NCBI RefSeq assembly: GCF_001427985.1
Contig: NZ_LMSA01000005.1
Span: 1-64,000, forward strand
Origin: Knoellia sp. Soil729
GTDB taxonomy: Bacteria > Actinomycetota > Actinomycetes > Actinomycetales > Dermatophilaceae
Reading direction: 5' to 3'
Length of the DNA stretch: 64,000 bases
The translations under genes were made by a program, and so were the position numbers. How positions within the stretch are numbered: position 1 is the first letter of the stretch; each line of letters begins with the position of its first letter. The notes beneath the pieces were generated by a model, which had not been told where the DNA came from, did not search any database, and saw nothing but the letters and a program-made list of their open reading frames with translations. Positions 50,353 through 62,300 of this stretch are shown one piece after another.

Positions 50353-53300
50353 ATGAGCGCGGTACGGAGATCGGGCGAGCGATTCTCACCTCTCCCGCGC
50401 GCCGTCGCGACCCTGACCTCTCTTGCCATGGCGATCACCACCTTCGCCTACGCCCCGTCCGCCGTTGCCGCCCCTGTCCCGGCAGGACCGGCCGTGGACC
50501 AGCCGAGCGTGAGCCCGACGGACCGTCTCGCGGCGGCGATCCTGGACGAGGCTGCCGCATCGTTCCCCACCCAGCAGAGCCGCCTCATCAAGGACGTCAG
50601 GCTGCGACTCCTGGACCTCCCCGACAAGCTCACGGCCGTCGCCATGGGGACAACGGTGTATCTCGACACAGACGCCGGCGGGGCGGGCTGGTTCGTCGAC
50701 CTGAGCCCCAGCAAGGACGAGGAGTTCGCCAACGGCCTCGCCCCAGAGCTGTCCCCCGCCCACGGCAAGATGGACCTCCTCAGCGTCCTGTCCCACGAGA
50801 TGGGTCACATCGTCGGCCTCGACGACGTCAAGCCCACGCACGCAGAGCTCATGGGTGCCGAACTGCGCCCCGGCACCAGGGTGCGGAACGCGGCCAAGAC
50901 GCCCGACACCACCCGGCCTCTCGGGACGCGCGCCGGCAAGCCGTTCGCCCTGCACCTCGACGCCAGCACGACCGACACCGCCAGCACCGCCGACGGCGCC
51001 AGCACCACGGACACCGCTGCGGACACTGCCACCACGCAGCAACCTGCGACGACCGCCGCGGAGCCCTCCGGCGCGACCCCAGTCGCAGCGACGCAGACCC
51101 CGCCCGCCACGGTCGCCACCGACGAGCCGGCCCCCGTCGAGGACCCGGCGACGACGGCCGAAGCGACGCCCGCCCCAGTGGCCGAGCCACCCACGAGCGA
51201 GGAACCCCCGGCCCCGGCTGCGGTGGAGCCGGCCGCTCCGGCTTCGGACCCCACCACCGAAGAACCCGCCACCGCCGTCGCCGAGCCCAGCACGCTCGAG
51301 AAGCCGGCCGAGGCGCCAGCGGCGCCCGTCGAGGAGCCGGCCGCACCGACCGAGGAGCCGACCGCACCGACGTCCGCGGATGAGTCCGCGGCACCGCTCA
51401 TGCAGACCATGTCAGCGACCGGCCTCGTGCTCCAGACCGCACCACTGGGCAACACGGGCTCGATGAGCGAGGCGGTCTACGACCTCGGCGACGGTGACGA
51501 CGCAGCGGTGCTCGAGAACGACCCGGGCACGGCTGGCAACCTGCGCCTGCGCTCGACGAGCGGGACGTTCACCGACTCGTCGTTCGCGCGACCCACCAGC
51601 TCCCTGACCATCCAGGGCGGGAACGGCCGTGACTCGGTCACCATCTCGAGTGCCCTCAACGTGGGCGACATCCTGCTGAGGATCCTCGCCGAGCTCATCA
51701 CGGTGACCTCCGCCGGCTCCGTCACTGCGGGATCGGTGGACTTCCAGGCGGCCGACGCCAACGACCCTGCTTCCGGGCTCGGGACGCTCTCCGCCAACAT
51801 CGATGTGGCGGGCTCCATCACCGCGACAGGTGAGGTCTCACTCACCGCTCACACGACCAACTCGGGTGACGCGAGCGGTCTCCCCGTGGCGCCCGCACTG
51901 ACCCAGGGCTTCGGCTCGAGCGCGACGGTCGACGTCCGCGGGTCGGCGACGACGGTCACGGCGTCGAAGGTCACGCTGGGCGCACGCACCGACACGACGT
52001 TCACCTTCAGGGCAGACGCCGACTCGGGCGGCTCCGTCAGCCTGTCCGGCGCCAACGTCACCCGTGCGGCCGTGACGGGCGGGGCCCACATCATCTCGAC
52101 CGGCGACCTCGCGGTGTCGGCGCTCGACGACGTCACCGTGGCCATCGCGGTCACCGACACGAGCAGCCCCTCCGCGATCATCCAGGCCTTCAACCGCATC
52201 GGGGTCGACGTCGACCTCAGTCGCACGACCGGCGCGACCATCGGCGGCGCGGCTGGAGCCGACACCGTCAGCGCCGGTGGCGTCCTGACGGTCTCCGCCA
52301 GGAACACCGGCCTCGTCGACAGCGCGATCCTCTCCGAGCTGTTCGGCACGGTTCACCAGGACGCCACGAGCAACGTGATGGCCTCGATCACCGGTGCTCA
52401 GGTACAGGCGGGCTCGGTCGCCGTCAGCGCCTCGGGCGACACCGTGCAGCGGGCCGCGGCCAAGGTCGCCGTCAACGTCCTGGCCGGACTCGTCGCAGCA
52501 GCCATCAGGGACTCGCGCGTGACGAGCGGCACGGTCCTCGTGGCTGCCACCGACCGCTCCGCCCTCGAGGCCGTCTCTGCCGGCACGGCCGTCACCCCCG
52601 GCACCGCGCTCATCACCATCGCGGCCACCCGGGCCGACAACCGCATGGACCTGCCGGTCACCGCCGAGGTCGTCGACAGCACCGTCGACGCCACGGGCGG
52701 CGTGTCGGTGCTGGCCACCTCGGCTCCCAGCCTCCGGTCCCGGGTCGAGACCACGATCGTGCAGGTCTCCTCGGCCCCAGCACTCGCCGGTGCAGTGGCC
52801 CTCGCGGCCACGCTGTCGGTCAACGCCCTGGCAGGCGGAGCCCGCGCGTCGGTCGTCGACAGCACCGTCACCGGTGACGACATCGCGGTCCGGGCCGACG
52901 GCAGCGGAGCCGTGGTCGACGCCACCAGCCAGCTCAGTGCCACCAGCAAGGCCGGCGGCAGCCCGCTGTCGGCGTTCGGCGCCGGGCTCTCCATCGGCGC
53001 CAGCGTCGCCGTGAACTTCATCGGCTACACGATCAGCGACCTCGCCCTCTCCGTCTTCAGTGCCCTGATCGACGCCGACATCGCGGGGACCGCCGCCAAG
53101 CCGTTCGTCGTCGCCGCCGTCATCCGCAACAGCGTGGTCGACGCCAACGGCGATGTCACCGTCGAGGCCGTCGCCAGCCCGCTGGTCAACGCGACGGTGA
53201 GCAACGCCGCGCAGACGACCTCGGCCAACATCTTCGGATCGGCCTCCGCCGGAGCCAGCGCCGTCATCGCCTCCAACAAGGTCCTCGCCCGGGCCGAGGC

Positions 53301-56300
53301 CCTTGTCCAGGCAGCCGCCGACCACCTGGCCTCCGAGACCTCGGCCACCCTCCTCCACGGCCAGCTGGTGCGGATCGGTGTCGGACGGAGCATGCGCTAC
53401 CTCGGAGCGAACCGCAGTGCGGTCGACCTCGGCGGCATCACGTTCGCTGGCAACCCGGACTGGGCACCGGCCAGTGAGCTCCACGCCAGCGGCGACCTCA
53501 CCGTCCGCGCCACCAGCGCTGCCGGCATCTACGCCAACGTCAAGGTCGTCTCGAGCTCGGTCACCACATCCGACGGTGGCTCCCACCTCGTCATCGGCCA
53601 GTCGCAGTACGCCTCCCTCGCGGCCGACCACACGACGGCAGACGCCGCCGCCGGGACCACCACCGCCGTGGCCTTCCGCGACCGGGTCCGCATCGCCGAC
53701 GGCTTCGGCGCGGCCGACTACGTGGCTGGGACAAACGGGCCCAACCAGACGACCCTGGCGACCGGCAAGGTCGTCGCCCTCGACACGGCATACGGAACCG
53801 GTCGGCTCACGAGCGCCTCCGGCATACGGCTGCTGCGCCTCGGCGACGTCGTCACCGTCGCGGACGGCCACGCCAAGCCCGGGATCGTGGGCGCGACCTA
53901 CCGCTACATCGGGAGCAGCGCGCGCACCGACCTCGGCAGCCAGAACTTCACCGACAGGAGCCGTTGGGCGCTCGTGGGCGGCACCCCAGGAGCGGTCTAC
54001 CGCTACACGGGAACGGCGGCCACCCTCGACCTCAACAGCACGAACTACGGCGACTCGACGCTCTGGACGATGCTCGCGGGTGAGGTGGGCACCGTCTACG
54101 AGTACCTCGGACCGGTGGGTGCAGGAACGGGCACCATCGCCCTCGACCTGCGTGCGCAGGACTACGCCGACCTCGGCTCCTGGCGCAAGGTGCCGGTGAC
54201 GAGTGTGCTGCCCGCCGGCTTCAACGTCACGCAGTCCCGCTCGGCCGCACTCGGCGCGGTCATCGTGCTCAACGACGTGCGAAGCGACTCCACGGCCGCC
54301 ATCACCGGGATGCTCGTCACAGCCCGCGACGTGCTGGTCGAGGCGCTCCAGTCCGGAGTCATCCGCTCCGACGTCGACGTCACCGCGTCGTCCTCGGGTG
54401 GCAGCTCCATCACTGGCCAGGGACGCTCACTCGCCGCCGGCGGGATCATCGCCACGAACCGCGTGCTCGGCAGCGCCACCGCAACCGTCGGCGACAGCGA
54501 CGTCACCGCGCGCGACCTGCGCGTGCTCGCCTCGAACACCTCCGTCGTCGAGGCACTCAACGCCTCGGTGATGTCCTCCGGCGCGCAGTCGATCTCCATC
54601 GTCCTTGCCCTCAACACCATCGGCTGGAAGCCGACCAACCTCTTCTTCGCCGCCGTGGACGCCCTCGTCGGCAGTACCGCGATCAACTCCGCCTACTCCG
54701 GCAAGGACCCCGTGGGCGCCATCGCCCAGATCGTCGACAGCCGCATCACGGCCGGTCGCGACGTCGAGGTCCGCGCGACATCCGTGGCACAGGTGCGCTC
54801 CACCGTGACCAACAACGCCACCTCCGCACCCGCAGCGATCTTCGGGGCCAGCGGTCTGGCTGTCGCCGGCGTCCTGTCCAGCAACCGGATCGAGACCGTG
54901 GTCTCGAGCAGCGTCAAGAACGGCGCCCGGCCCAGCGACCGCACCCCCACCGGAAGCGGCTCCCTCGTCATCGGGGACCGCGTGCGCCTCAACCCCTGGA
55001 CCGTCTACGAGTTCGTCGGTGCGCCTCGAGGACCCCCAGTCAGCCTCAGCGACAGCGTGCAGCACTACGCCAGCAACGTGATGTGGCGGCTGGTGAGCAC
55101 GGTCGGCGCAGGTGGCTCGGTCACCGTGGCGTCGGCGGACCGCAGCGACATCGAGGCCACGACCTCGATCTACGGGGCGGTCAGCAAGAGCAACGATGCC
55201 GGGGCGGGCATCATCAACAACTGGGCGGGATCCGTCCTCGACGACTACCGGTTCACGAGCCGCAGCGGCACCCAGCGCGTGGCCTTCGGGGACCTGGTCC
55301 GCGTCGCCGACGACTGGAGCACCGACGCGGCGGGCAAGATCTTCCGCTACATGGGCGTCGACGGGGGCCCGGGGACCGGCATCGACCTGGGGGGCCAGGA
55401 CTACGGCGACTTCGAGCTGTGGAAGGAAGTCACGCCCACCGTCCTCGTGACGCAGCAGATGAGCCTCGCCGCTCTCACCATCGCCAGCAAGGTGACCGGC
55501 AAGCCCCTCAACGGCACCGCGCAGAGCTACTACGCCCTCCTCGCCTTCTCCCTCCTCTCCTCGAGCACGACGGCGAGCATCGCCGGCACGACCGTCGCGG
55601 CCGCCGGAGCGGTCCTCGTCAGCGCCGAGGAGGCCGCTTCGCTCTGGGCCGCGGACGACAGCGCGATGGAGGTCAGCGGGACCGGCGGCATCGTCACGAC
55701 CAACGTGCTCCTGGCCACTGCCTCGGCGAGCATCACGAACAGCAACGTCACGACGACCACGGGCGACATCACGGTCACCGCACGCAACGCCGCCGCACTC
55801 ACGGCCCACGCGGTGTCGACGATCTGGGGCATCGAGGGCAAGAGCGTCGTCCTGGCCTTCAACTCCGTCGGCTGGCAGCCGAGCAACGTCCTGTTCAACC
55901 TCGTCGAGGCCGTGCTCGGGGCCACCCCGATCTCACAGGCCTTCCGCGGCGAGACCCCGGCCATGGCGTCCGCGACGGTGACCGGCAGCGTCCTGGACGC
56001 GGCCGGAAACTTCAGCGTGACGGCATACGACGAGCTCCAGCTGGACGCGCTCGTGGGCAACGAGAACATCTCCGGCTCGGGCGCCCCCATCTTCATCGAC
56101 CGCAGCGGCGGCAAGGGCGCCCCGGCACCCAAGGTGGGCGGGTTCGGCAAGGCCGGCCTGAGCGTCGGCGGCGTCGTCGCCTCCAACAAGGTCTCGGGCG
56201 GAGCAGTCGCCACCATCACCGGCGGCACGGTCACGGCTGCTGGAGACGTCCTCGTCGAGGCGATCGACCGGTCGGCGATCATCTCGCACAGCACGGTCGT

Positions 56301-59300
56301 CCAGTCCGCGACCTCCTTGAGCTCCACCGGGGCCATCCTCTCGGCCGTGAACTCGCTGCTCTTCCCGAACGGCTACACGTACACGACCGCGTCCGGCACC
56401 CGATCGCTCGTCTCGGGCGACCGCGTGCGACTCGGGTCGTCGTATGCCGGGGGCGGCACCCCGGGCGGTATCTACCAGTTCGTGGGTGCGTCACCGATGA
56501 CGTTCACCCTGGGATCGACCGACTACGGCACCGCCAGCTGGCTCGAGGTCCACCCCGCCACCGACGTGACCGGGCTGGAGAACCTGCTGCCTGGCATCAC
56601 CGAGTTCGGGGGCCTCAATGTCCTGGCCTCCGACGCCCGCGCGATCGGGGTGCTCGTCAACGACAACGACCTCCGCTCCACCAGCACCGCTCGCCTCGAC
56701 TCGACCCTGGTCGTCGCCGGCGGCAGCGTGAGCGTGCGCGCGGTGCTCGATGCCGAGGTCGTCGCGGACGTGATGACCAACGTCAACGCCTCCGGCGGCA
56801 GCTTCTACGGCACCGGCGACGTCCTTGCCGCCAACGTCATTGCGGCGACGAACACCGTCCTTGCGGATGCCGTGGCTGCCATCGACGACTCCGCCGTGGA
56901 CGCCGTGAGCGTGCTCGTCGAGGCCGTGATGAGCTCCGGCCTCGACGCCACCGTCATGGCAACGACGACGAGCGGTGCAACCGCCGGGGCGTTGGTGCTG
57001 GCGTTCAACTCGATCGGGTGGAAGAGCCAGAACATCTTCTTCAACGCGATCGACGCGCTCCTGGGAGACCCACTGCTCTCGGACGCGTTCAACGGCAACG
57101 ACGTCGCGGAGGCGAAGGCCACCGTGACCGGCTCGGCCATCTCCGCGGACGGTGACGTGACGGTCCGGGCCGACAACGCGACCCGCCTCAACGCCACGGT
57201 GTCCAACGCGGCCGACTCCACCGCGAGCGCCCTCTTCAACGCCACCGGCAAGAGCTTCGGCGGCATCCTCGTGAGCAACAAGGCCTCGAGCGCGGCCACG
57301 GCCACCGTGGCCGACTCGACGGTCACCGCCGGTGGCGCTGTGCTCGTGCACGCGGTGGACGACACGAGCATCTTCTCGAACACCAAGATCGTCATCTCGT
57401 CGGCGAGCACCAACAACGGTGGCGCAAGCATCATCAACAGCGCACTGGGCAGCCAGTCCGTCACTCCCGACTGGATGAGCAACGAGGGCAGCCAGACCCT
57501 GCACTTCGGTGACCTGGTCCAGCTCGCTGCGGACTTCGGCTCCGCTGTCGCCACGGCCGAGGTTGACGGCACCCAGGTCGTGACGGTCGCCCCGGGCGAC
57601 GCGGTCGAGGTCGGGGACCGCTACGGCGAGGGACGGCTCACCACCGACTCCGGCATCCGCCTGCTCACCTTCGGCGACGTCGTCACGGTCGCGGACGGCT
57701 ACCTGCCCGGTGGTGACGGGGGTCGGTCCTACCGCTACCTCGGACCCAACGCGCGCCTTGACCTGTCGGTCCAGGACTACCGCGTGGCCTCGCGCTGGGC
57801 GCCCGTCTCCGGCACCCCGGGCAGCGTCTACCGCTACCTCGGCACCGCCGCTGCCGAGCTCGACCTCAACAGCACCGACTACGGCGACGGGAGCCTGTGG
57901 GAGGAGATCGGCGGCGCTGCGGGGACCACCTACGAGTGGATGGGTCCCGACGAGTCGCTCGTCGACCTCGGCACCGCGAACTACGCCGACCTCGGCTGGT
58001 GGAAGCCGGTCCCCGAGGCCACTCCCCTGCCGGAGAACTGGAACGTCACGAACTCCGACTCGATGGGCCTGGGCGGGGCCGTCGTCCTCAACGACCTGCG
58101 CACCCTCGTGAATGCGTCGATCAGCAACGGGTCCACCGTCACCGGCGCCTCCGTGGCCGTGCTGGCTCGCGGTCAGGGTGTAGTGCGGGCCACGGTCGAC
58201 TCCACCTCATCGTCGTCGGGCGGAAGCTCCTTCAACGGCCAGGGCACGTCGATGGCGGTGGGCGCCTCCATCGCGACCAACCGGATCATCAGCCACCTGA
58301 GCGCAGCCGTCGTGGACTCCGACCTCACTTCGACCGGCGGTGACATCGCGGTCGACGCCCAGAACCTCACCCAGATCGACGCCATCACCAACGCGGCGGC
58401 CATCTCGGGCGCCGACTCCGTCGGAGTCGTGGTCGCCCTCACCACCATCGGGTGGAAGGCGACGAACCTCTTCTTCGCCGCCCTCGACGCCATCATCGGT
58501 GGCCCCGTGCTGGGCCAGGCCTTTGACGGGACCGACCCGGCCAACACCGACGCGACGGTCACCAACTCCACGTTGGTCGCCACTGGATCCGTCATGGTCT
58601 CGGCCGTCAACGCCGCGCTCGTCAGCTCCGAGGTCGGCAACGACGCCACGTCGGCGCCCGCCGCAATGTTCGGAGCCGCCGGCACGAGCATGGGCGCGGT
58701 CGTGGCGAGCACCAAGATCGCGAGCTCGGCCACGGCGTCGGTCAGCACCAGTACGGTGACCGCCGGAGGCAACGCCTCCATCATCGCGAGCGACGACTCC
58801 GAGATCGAGTCCACGACCGCGATGGTGGCCGACGTGGCGCCGACGAACGACGGGAGCGCCGGCCTCATCAACCAGTGGGCCAGCGACACGATCGACGACT
58901 ACGCCTACACCAGCAACAGCGGCTCGGTCCCGGTGAAGTTCGGCACCCGCGTGCGCGTGGCCGACGACTACGACCTCGACGGTGACGGTGAGACCGACGA
59001 CACCTCCGGCAAGACCTACCAGTACATGGGCCTGGACACCTTCACCGACCTCCAGCTCGACGAGCAGGACTACGCGGACTTCGAGCTCTGGAAGGAGCTC
59101 ACGCCGACAACGGTCATCACTGACTCGTTGGGCTACGCGCTCGTCGGCAGTGCCGGGCTGATCTTCGACAAGGACGGCGCCACCGGAGACGCGCAGAGCT
59201 ACTACGGCCTCGTCGACCTCAACGACGTGCGCAGCGCCGTCACGGCCCGGGTCACGAACTCCGTGATCCACGCCGACGGTGGCATCACCGTCTCGGCCAG

Positions 59301-62300
59301 CGACACGGCATACATCACCGCCTTTGACGACAGCGTCGTCTCGGCGTTCGGCGCCAAGGGTGCCATCCTCGTCACCAACCTCATCCTCGCCAGCGCGGAC
59401 GCCCTGGTGACCAAGAGCCCACTCACGGCCGGCGGCGACATCGTCGTCACCGCCGTGCTGGCGGCCCGGCTCGATGCCACCGCGTCGAGCTCGACCGAGA
59501 CGTGGGACTCGCAGACGGTCATCGTGGCGTTCAACTCCATCGGCTGGAAGACCTCGAACTTCCTCTTCAACGCCATCGAGGCGATCCTGGGCCAACCCGT
59601 CCTCTCGGAGGGTGTCTTCAACGGGCTCGACCCGGCGCGAGCCCACGCCATCGTCACCGACAGTCCCCTGCGGGCCGGACGTGACATCACCGTCACCGCG
59701 ACCTCCCGCTCCGAGCTCATCGCGGTGTCCTCCAACGACAACACGGTCGACGGCGTCGTCGACATCGTCTTCCCCGGGGCCAGCCAGAAGGCGGACTACG
59801 ACAAGAAGAAGAAGCCCGAGGGCAAGAAGGCCAACGGCTACGGCGCCAGCGGTGCAGCCGGCGGCTACATCATCGCGAGCAACAAGGTCAACGGCGAGGC
59901 CATCGCGACGGTCACCTTCACCGGTCCCGCTCGCGGCACGGTCTCCGCCGGCCGCAACATCGCCGTGAGCGCCGCTGACAACGGAACCATCGACGCACAC
60001 AGCACGGTCATCCAGGACGTCACCGTCGCCAACACCGTCGGTGGCCTGGTCGACATCGCCAACAGCATCCTCATCCCCGGCGACTACGACTACACGACGG
60101 CGTCGGGCACCCGGGACATCAAGACCGGTGACAAGGTCCGGCTCGGTGGTGCCTATGCCGGTGGCGGCCAGGTCGGTGCCGTCTACAAGCGCACCGGGCT
60201 GGGTGGTGAGCTCGACCTCGGCGTCCAGGTCTATGACCTCGCGCACGGCTGGACGAAGGTGCTCGCCACCGACGGCAGCCTCGAGAGCCTCTTCCCGGGA
60301 ATCACCGGGTTCGCCAACCTGAACTTCACCGCCTCCGAGGCCCGCGGCGTCGGCATCATCGTGCTCTACAACGACCTGCGCAGCGAGGTGCACGCCACGG
60401 TCGATCACGCGGTCGTCACGGCGTCGGGTGGCACTCTCACCGTCTCCGCGCTGCAGAACGCCCTGCTCAAGGTGCTGGCGCTCGTCAACGTCTCGGCCCT
60501 CGGGGGCAGCTCGATCGGCAACGGCGCCACACCCGAGGACGGCCCCGACGTGTATGCCTACACCGGGCAGCTCGTGACCAACGTCGTCCTGGCGCACACC
60601 ACCGCCCTCGTCGACGACAGCCGAATCACCGCGGCTGCGCTCGCCATCGACGCGAAGTCGACCTCCGGGATCGACGCCCGCATCGAGACCTCAGCCACCT
60701 CCGGCGAGGACTCGGCTTCGGTGACCATCGCGTTCAACACGGTCGGGTGGAAGGCGCAGAACCTGCTCTTCAACATCATCGACGCCGTGCTCGGCGACCC
60801 GTTGCTCGCCACCGCCTTCAAGGGGATGGACCCGGCCTCGACCAGCGCGAAGCTCTGGGACACGACGGTGGTCCTCACCGGCGACCTGCGCGTCGTGGCC
60901 GACAACTCGGCGCAGCTCAACGCCACCGTCTCCAACACGGCGATCTCACAGGCCTCGGCCCTGTTCGGCGCCTCGGGTTCCGCCGGCGGCGGCCTGCTGG
61001 CGAGCAACAAGGTCGCGAGCGCAGCATCAGCCCTCGTCGGGTTCACGACCCGCGATGCCAGCCGGACCACGCGTGAGATCGATGCGGACGGCGCCGTGGT
61101 GGTCACCGCCACCGACTCGTCGGGCGTCTACTCCAACATCAAGCTGGTCTCCTCCTCGACGACCACCAACGATGGTGGACTGAGCATCCTCCAGCAGAGC
61201 ATCACCGGAACCCTGCCGGCCGACTTCCTCTCCAGCGAGGGTGAGGTCCGGCTCGTCTTCGGCAGCACGGTGAAGATCGCCGACGGCTACGTCGACACCG
61301 ACTGGTCGACGGACGACGGCGAGGTCGCACTCGAGAACGGCCAGAAGGTCAGTGTGGCTGCGGGATACGGCGAGGCGCGCTTCACCCAGAACTCCGGTCG
61401 CCGACTGGTGCTCACGGGAGAGGTCGTCGACGTCGACGGGACGCTCTACCGCTACACCGGCCCCAACGCCCGCATCGACCTGGGCTCGCAGGTCTACTCC
61501 ACTGGTCCGTGGGTTGTCGTCGGCGGTGAGGACGACGCGATCTACGAGTACCTCGGCCCGAGCGTCGACCTGAGCGACGAGGACGACGTGGTCGACCTGA
61601 CGCTGCAGGACTACACCGACACCACTCTCTGGCGGAAGCTGGCGGGCACGCCGGGCGACGTCTACACCTGGCTCGGCGACGATGACGGTGTCCTCGTCGA
61701 CCTCGGCACCCAGAACTACGGCGACCTCGGCTACTGGAAGCCCAACCCGCTCACCAGCATCGTGCCGGGCATCAACATCGATGAATCCGACTCCAAGGCC
61801 GTCGGCGTCGTCCTCGTCCTCAACGACGTCCGTAGCACCACCCACGCGGCCATCACCGACCTGGACCTCACTGCGGCATCGGTGGAGGTCGCGGCCCGCT
61901 CCATGGCGGTCATCCGCGCACGCACCGACGTCGACGTGACCTCCTCAGGCGGTCAGTCGTGGGGTGGAGAGGGTGACTCGATCGCCGTCGGAGCGGTCAT
62001 CGCCACCAACGTCATCCAGTCCAGTGTCATCGCAGAGGTCCTGCGGTCGGACATCGTGACCACCAGCGGCGACGTGGTCGTCGTCGCGGACGGCCTCACG
62101 CAGATCGATGCCGAGACCCTCGCGAGCATCCAGTCCGAAGGCGACTCCTACGGTCTGACCCTGGCCTTCAACACCATTGGGTGGAAGACCCAGAACTTCC
62201 TCTTCAACACCGTCGACGCCATCCTCGGCGACCCGCTGGTGGCCGAGGCGTTCGACAACAACAACCCCGCCGAGATCATCGCCCAGCTCGTCGACACGAC

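Noticed and set aside
51838-53871. Long minus-strand frame of 677 codons in the giant gene
   Set aside because: It is antisense to the coding frame; its Gly/Asp/Arg-rich sequence is what GC-rich coding DNA yields in the complementary frame, and the plus frame has signal peptide and phased repeats.
55083-57155. Plus-strand frame of 690 codons in the giant gene
   Set aside because: Arg/Gly/His-rich composition typical of a shifted frame; the true frame is continuous on both sides.
58207-60597. Minus-strand frame of 796 codons in the giant gene
   Set aside because: Antisense shadow; repeats are in phase in the plus frame only.
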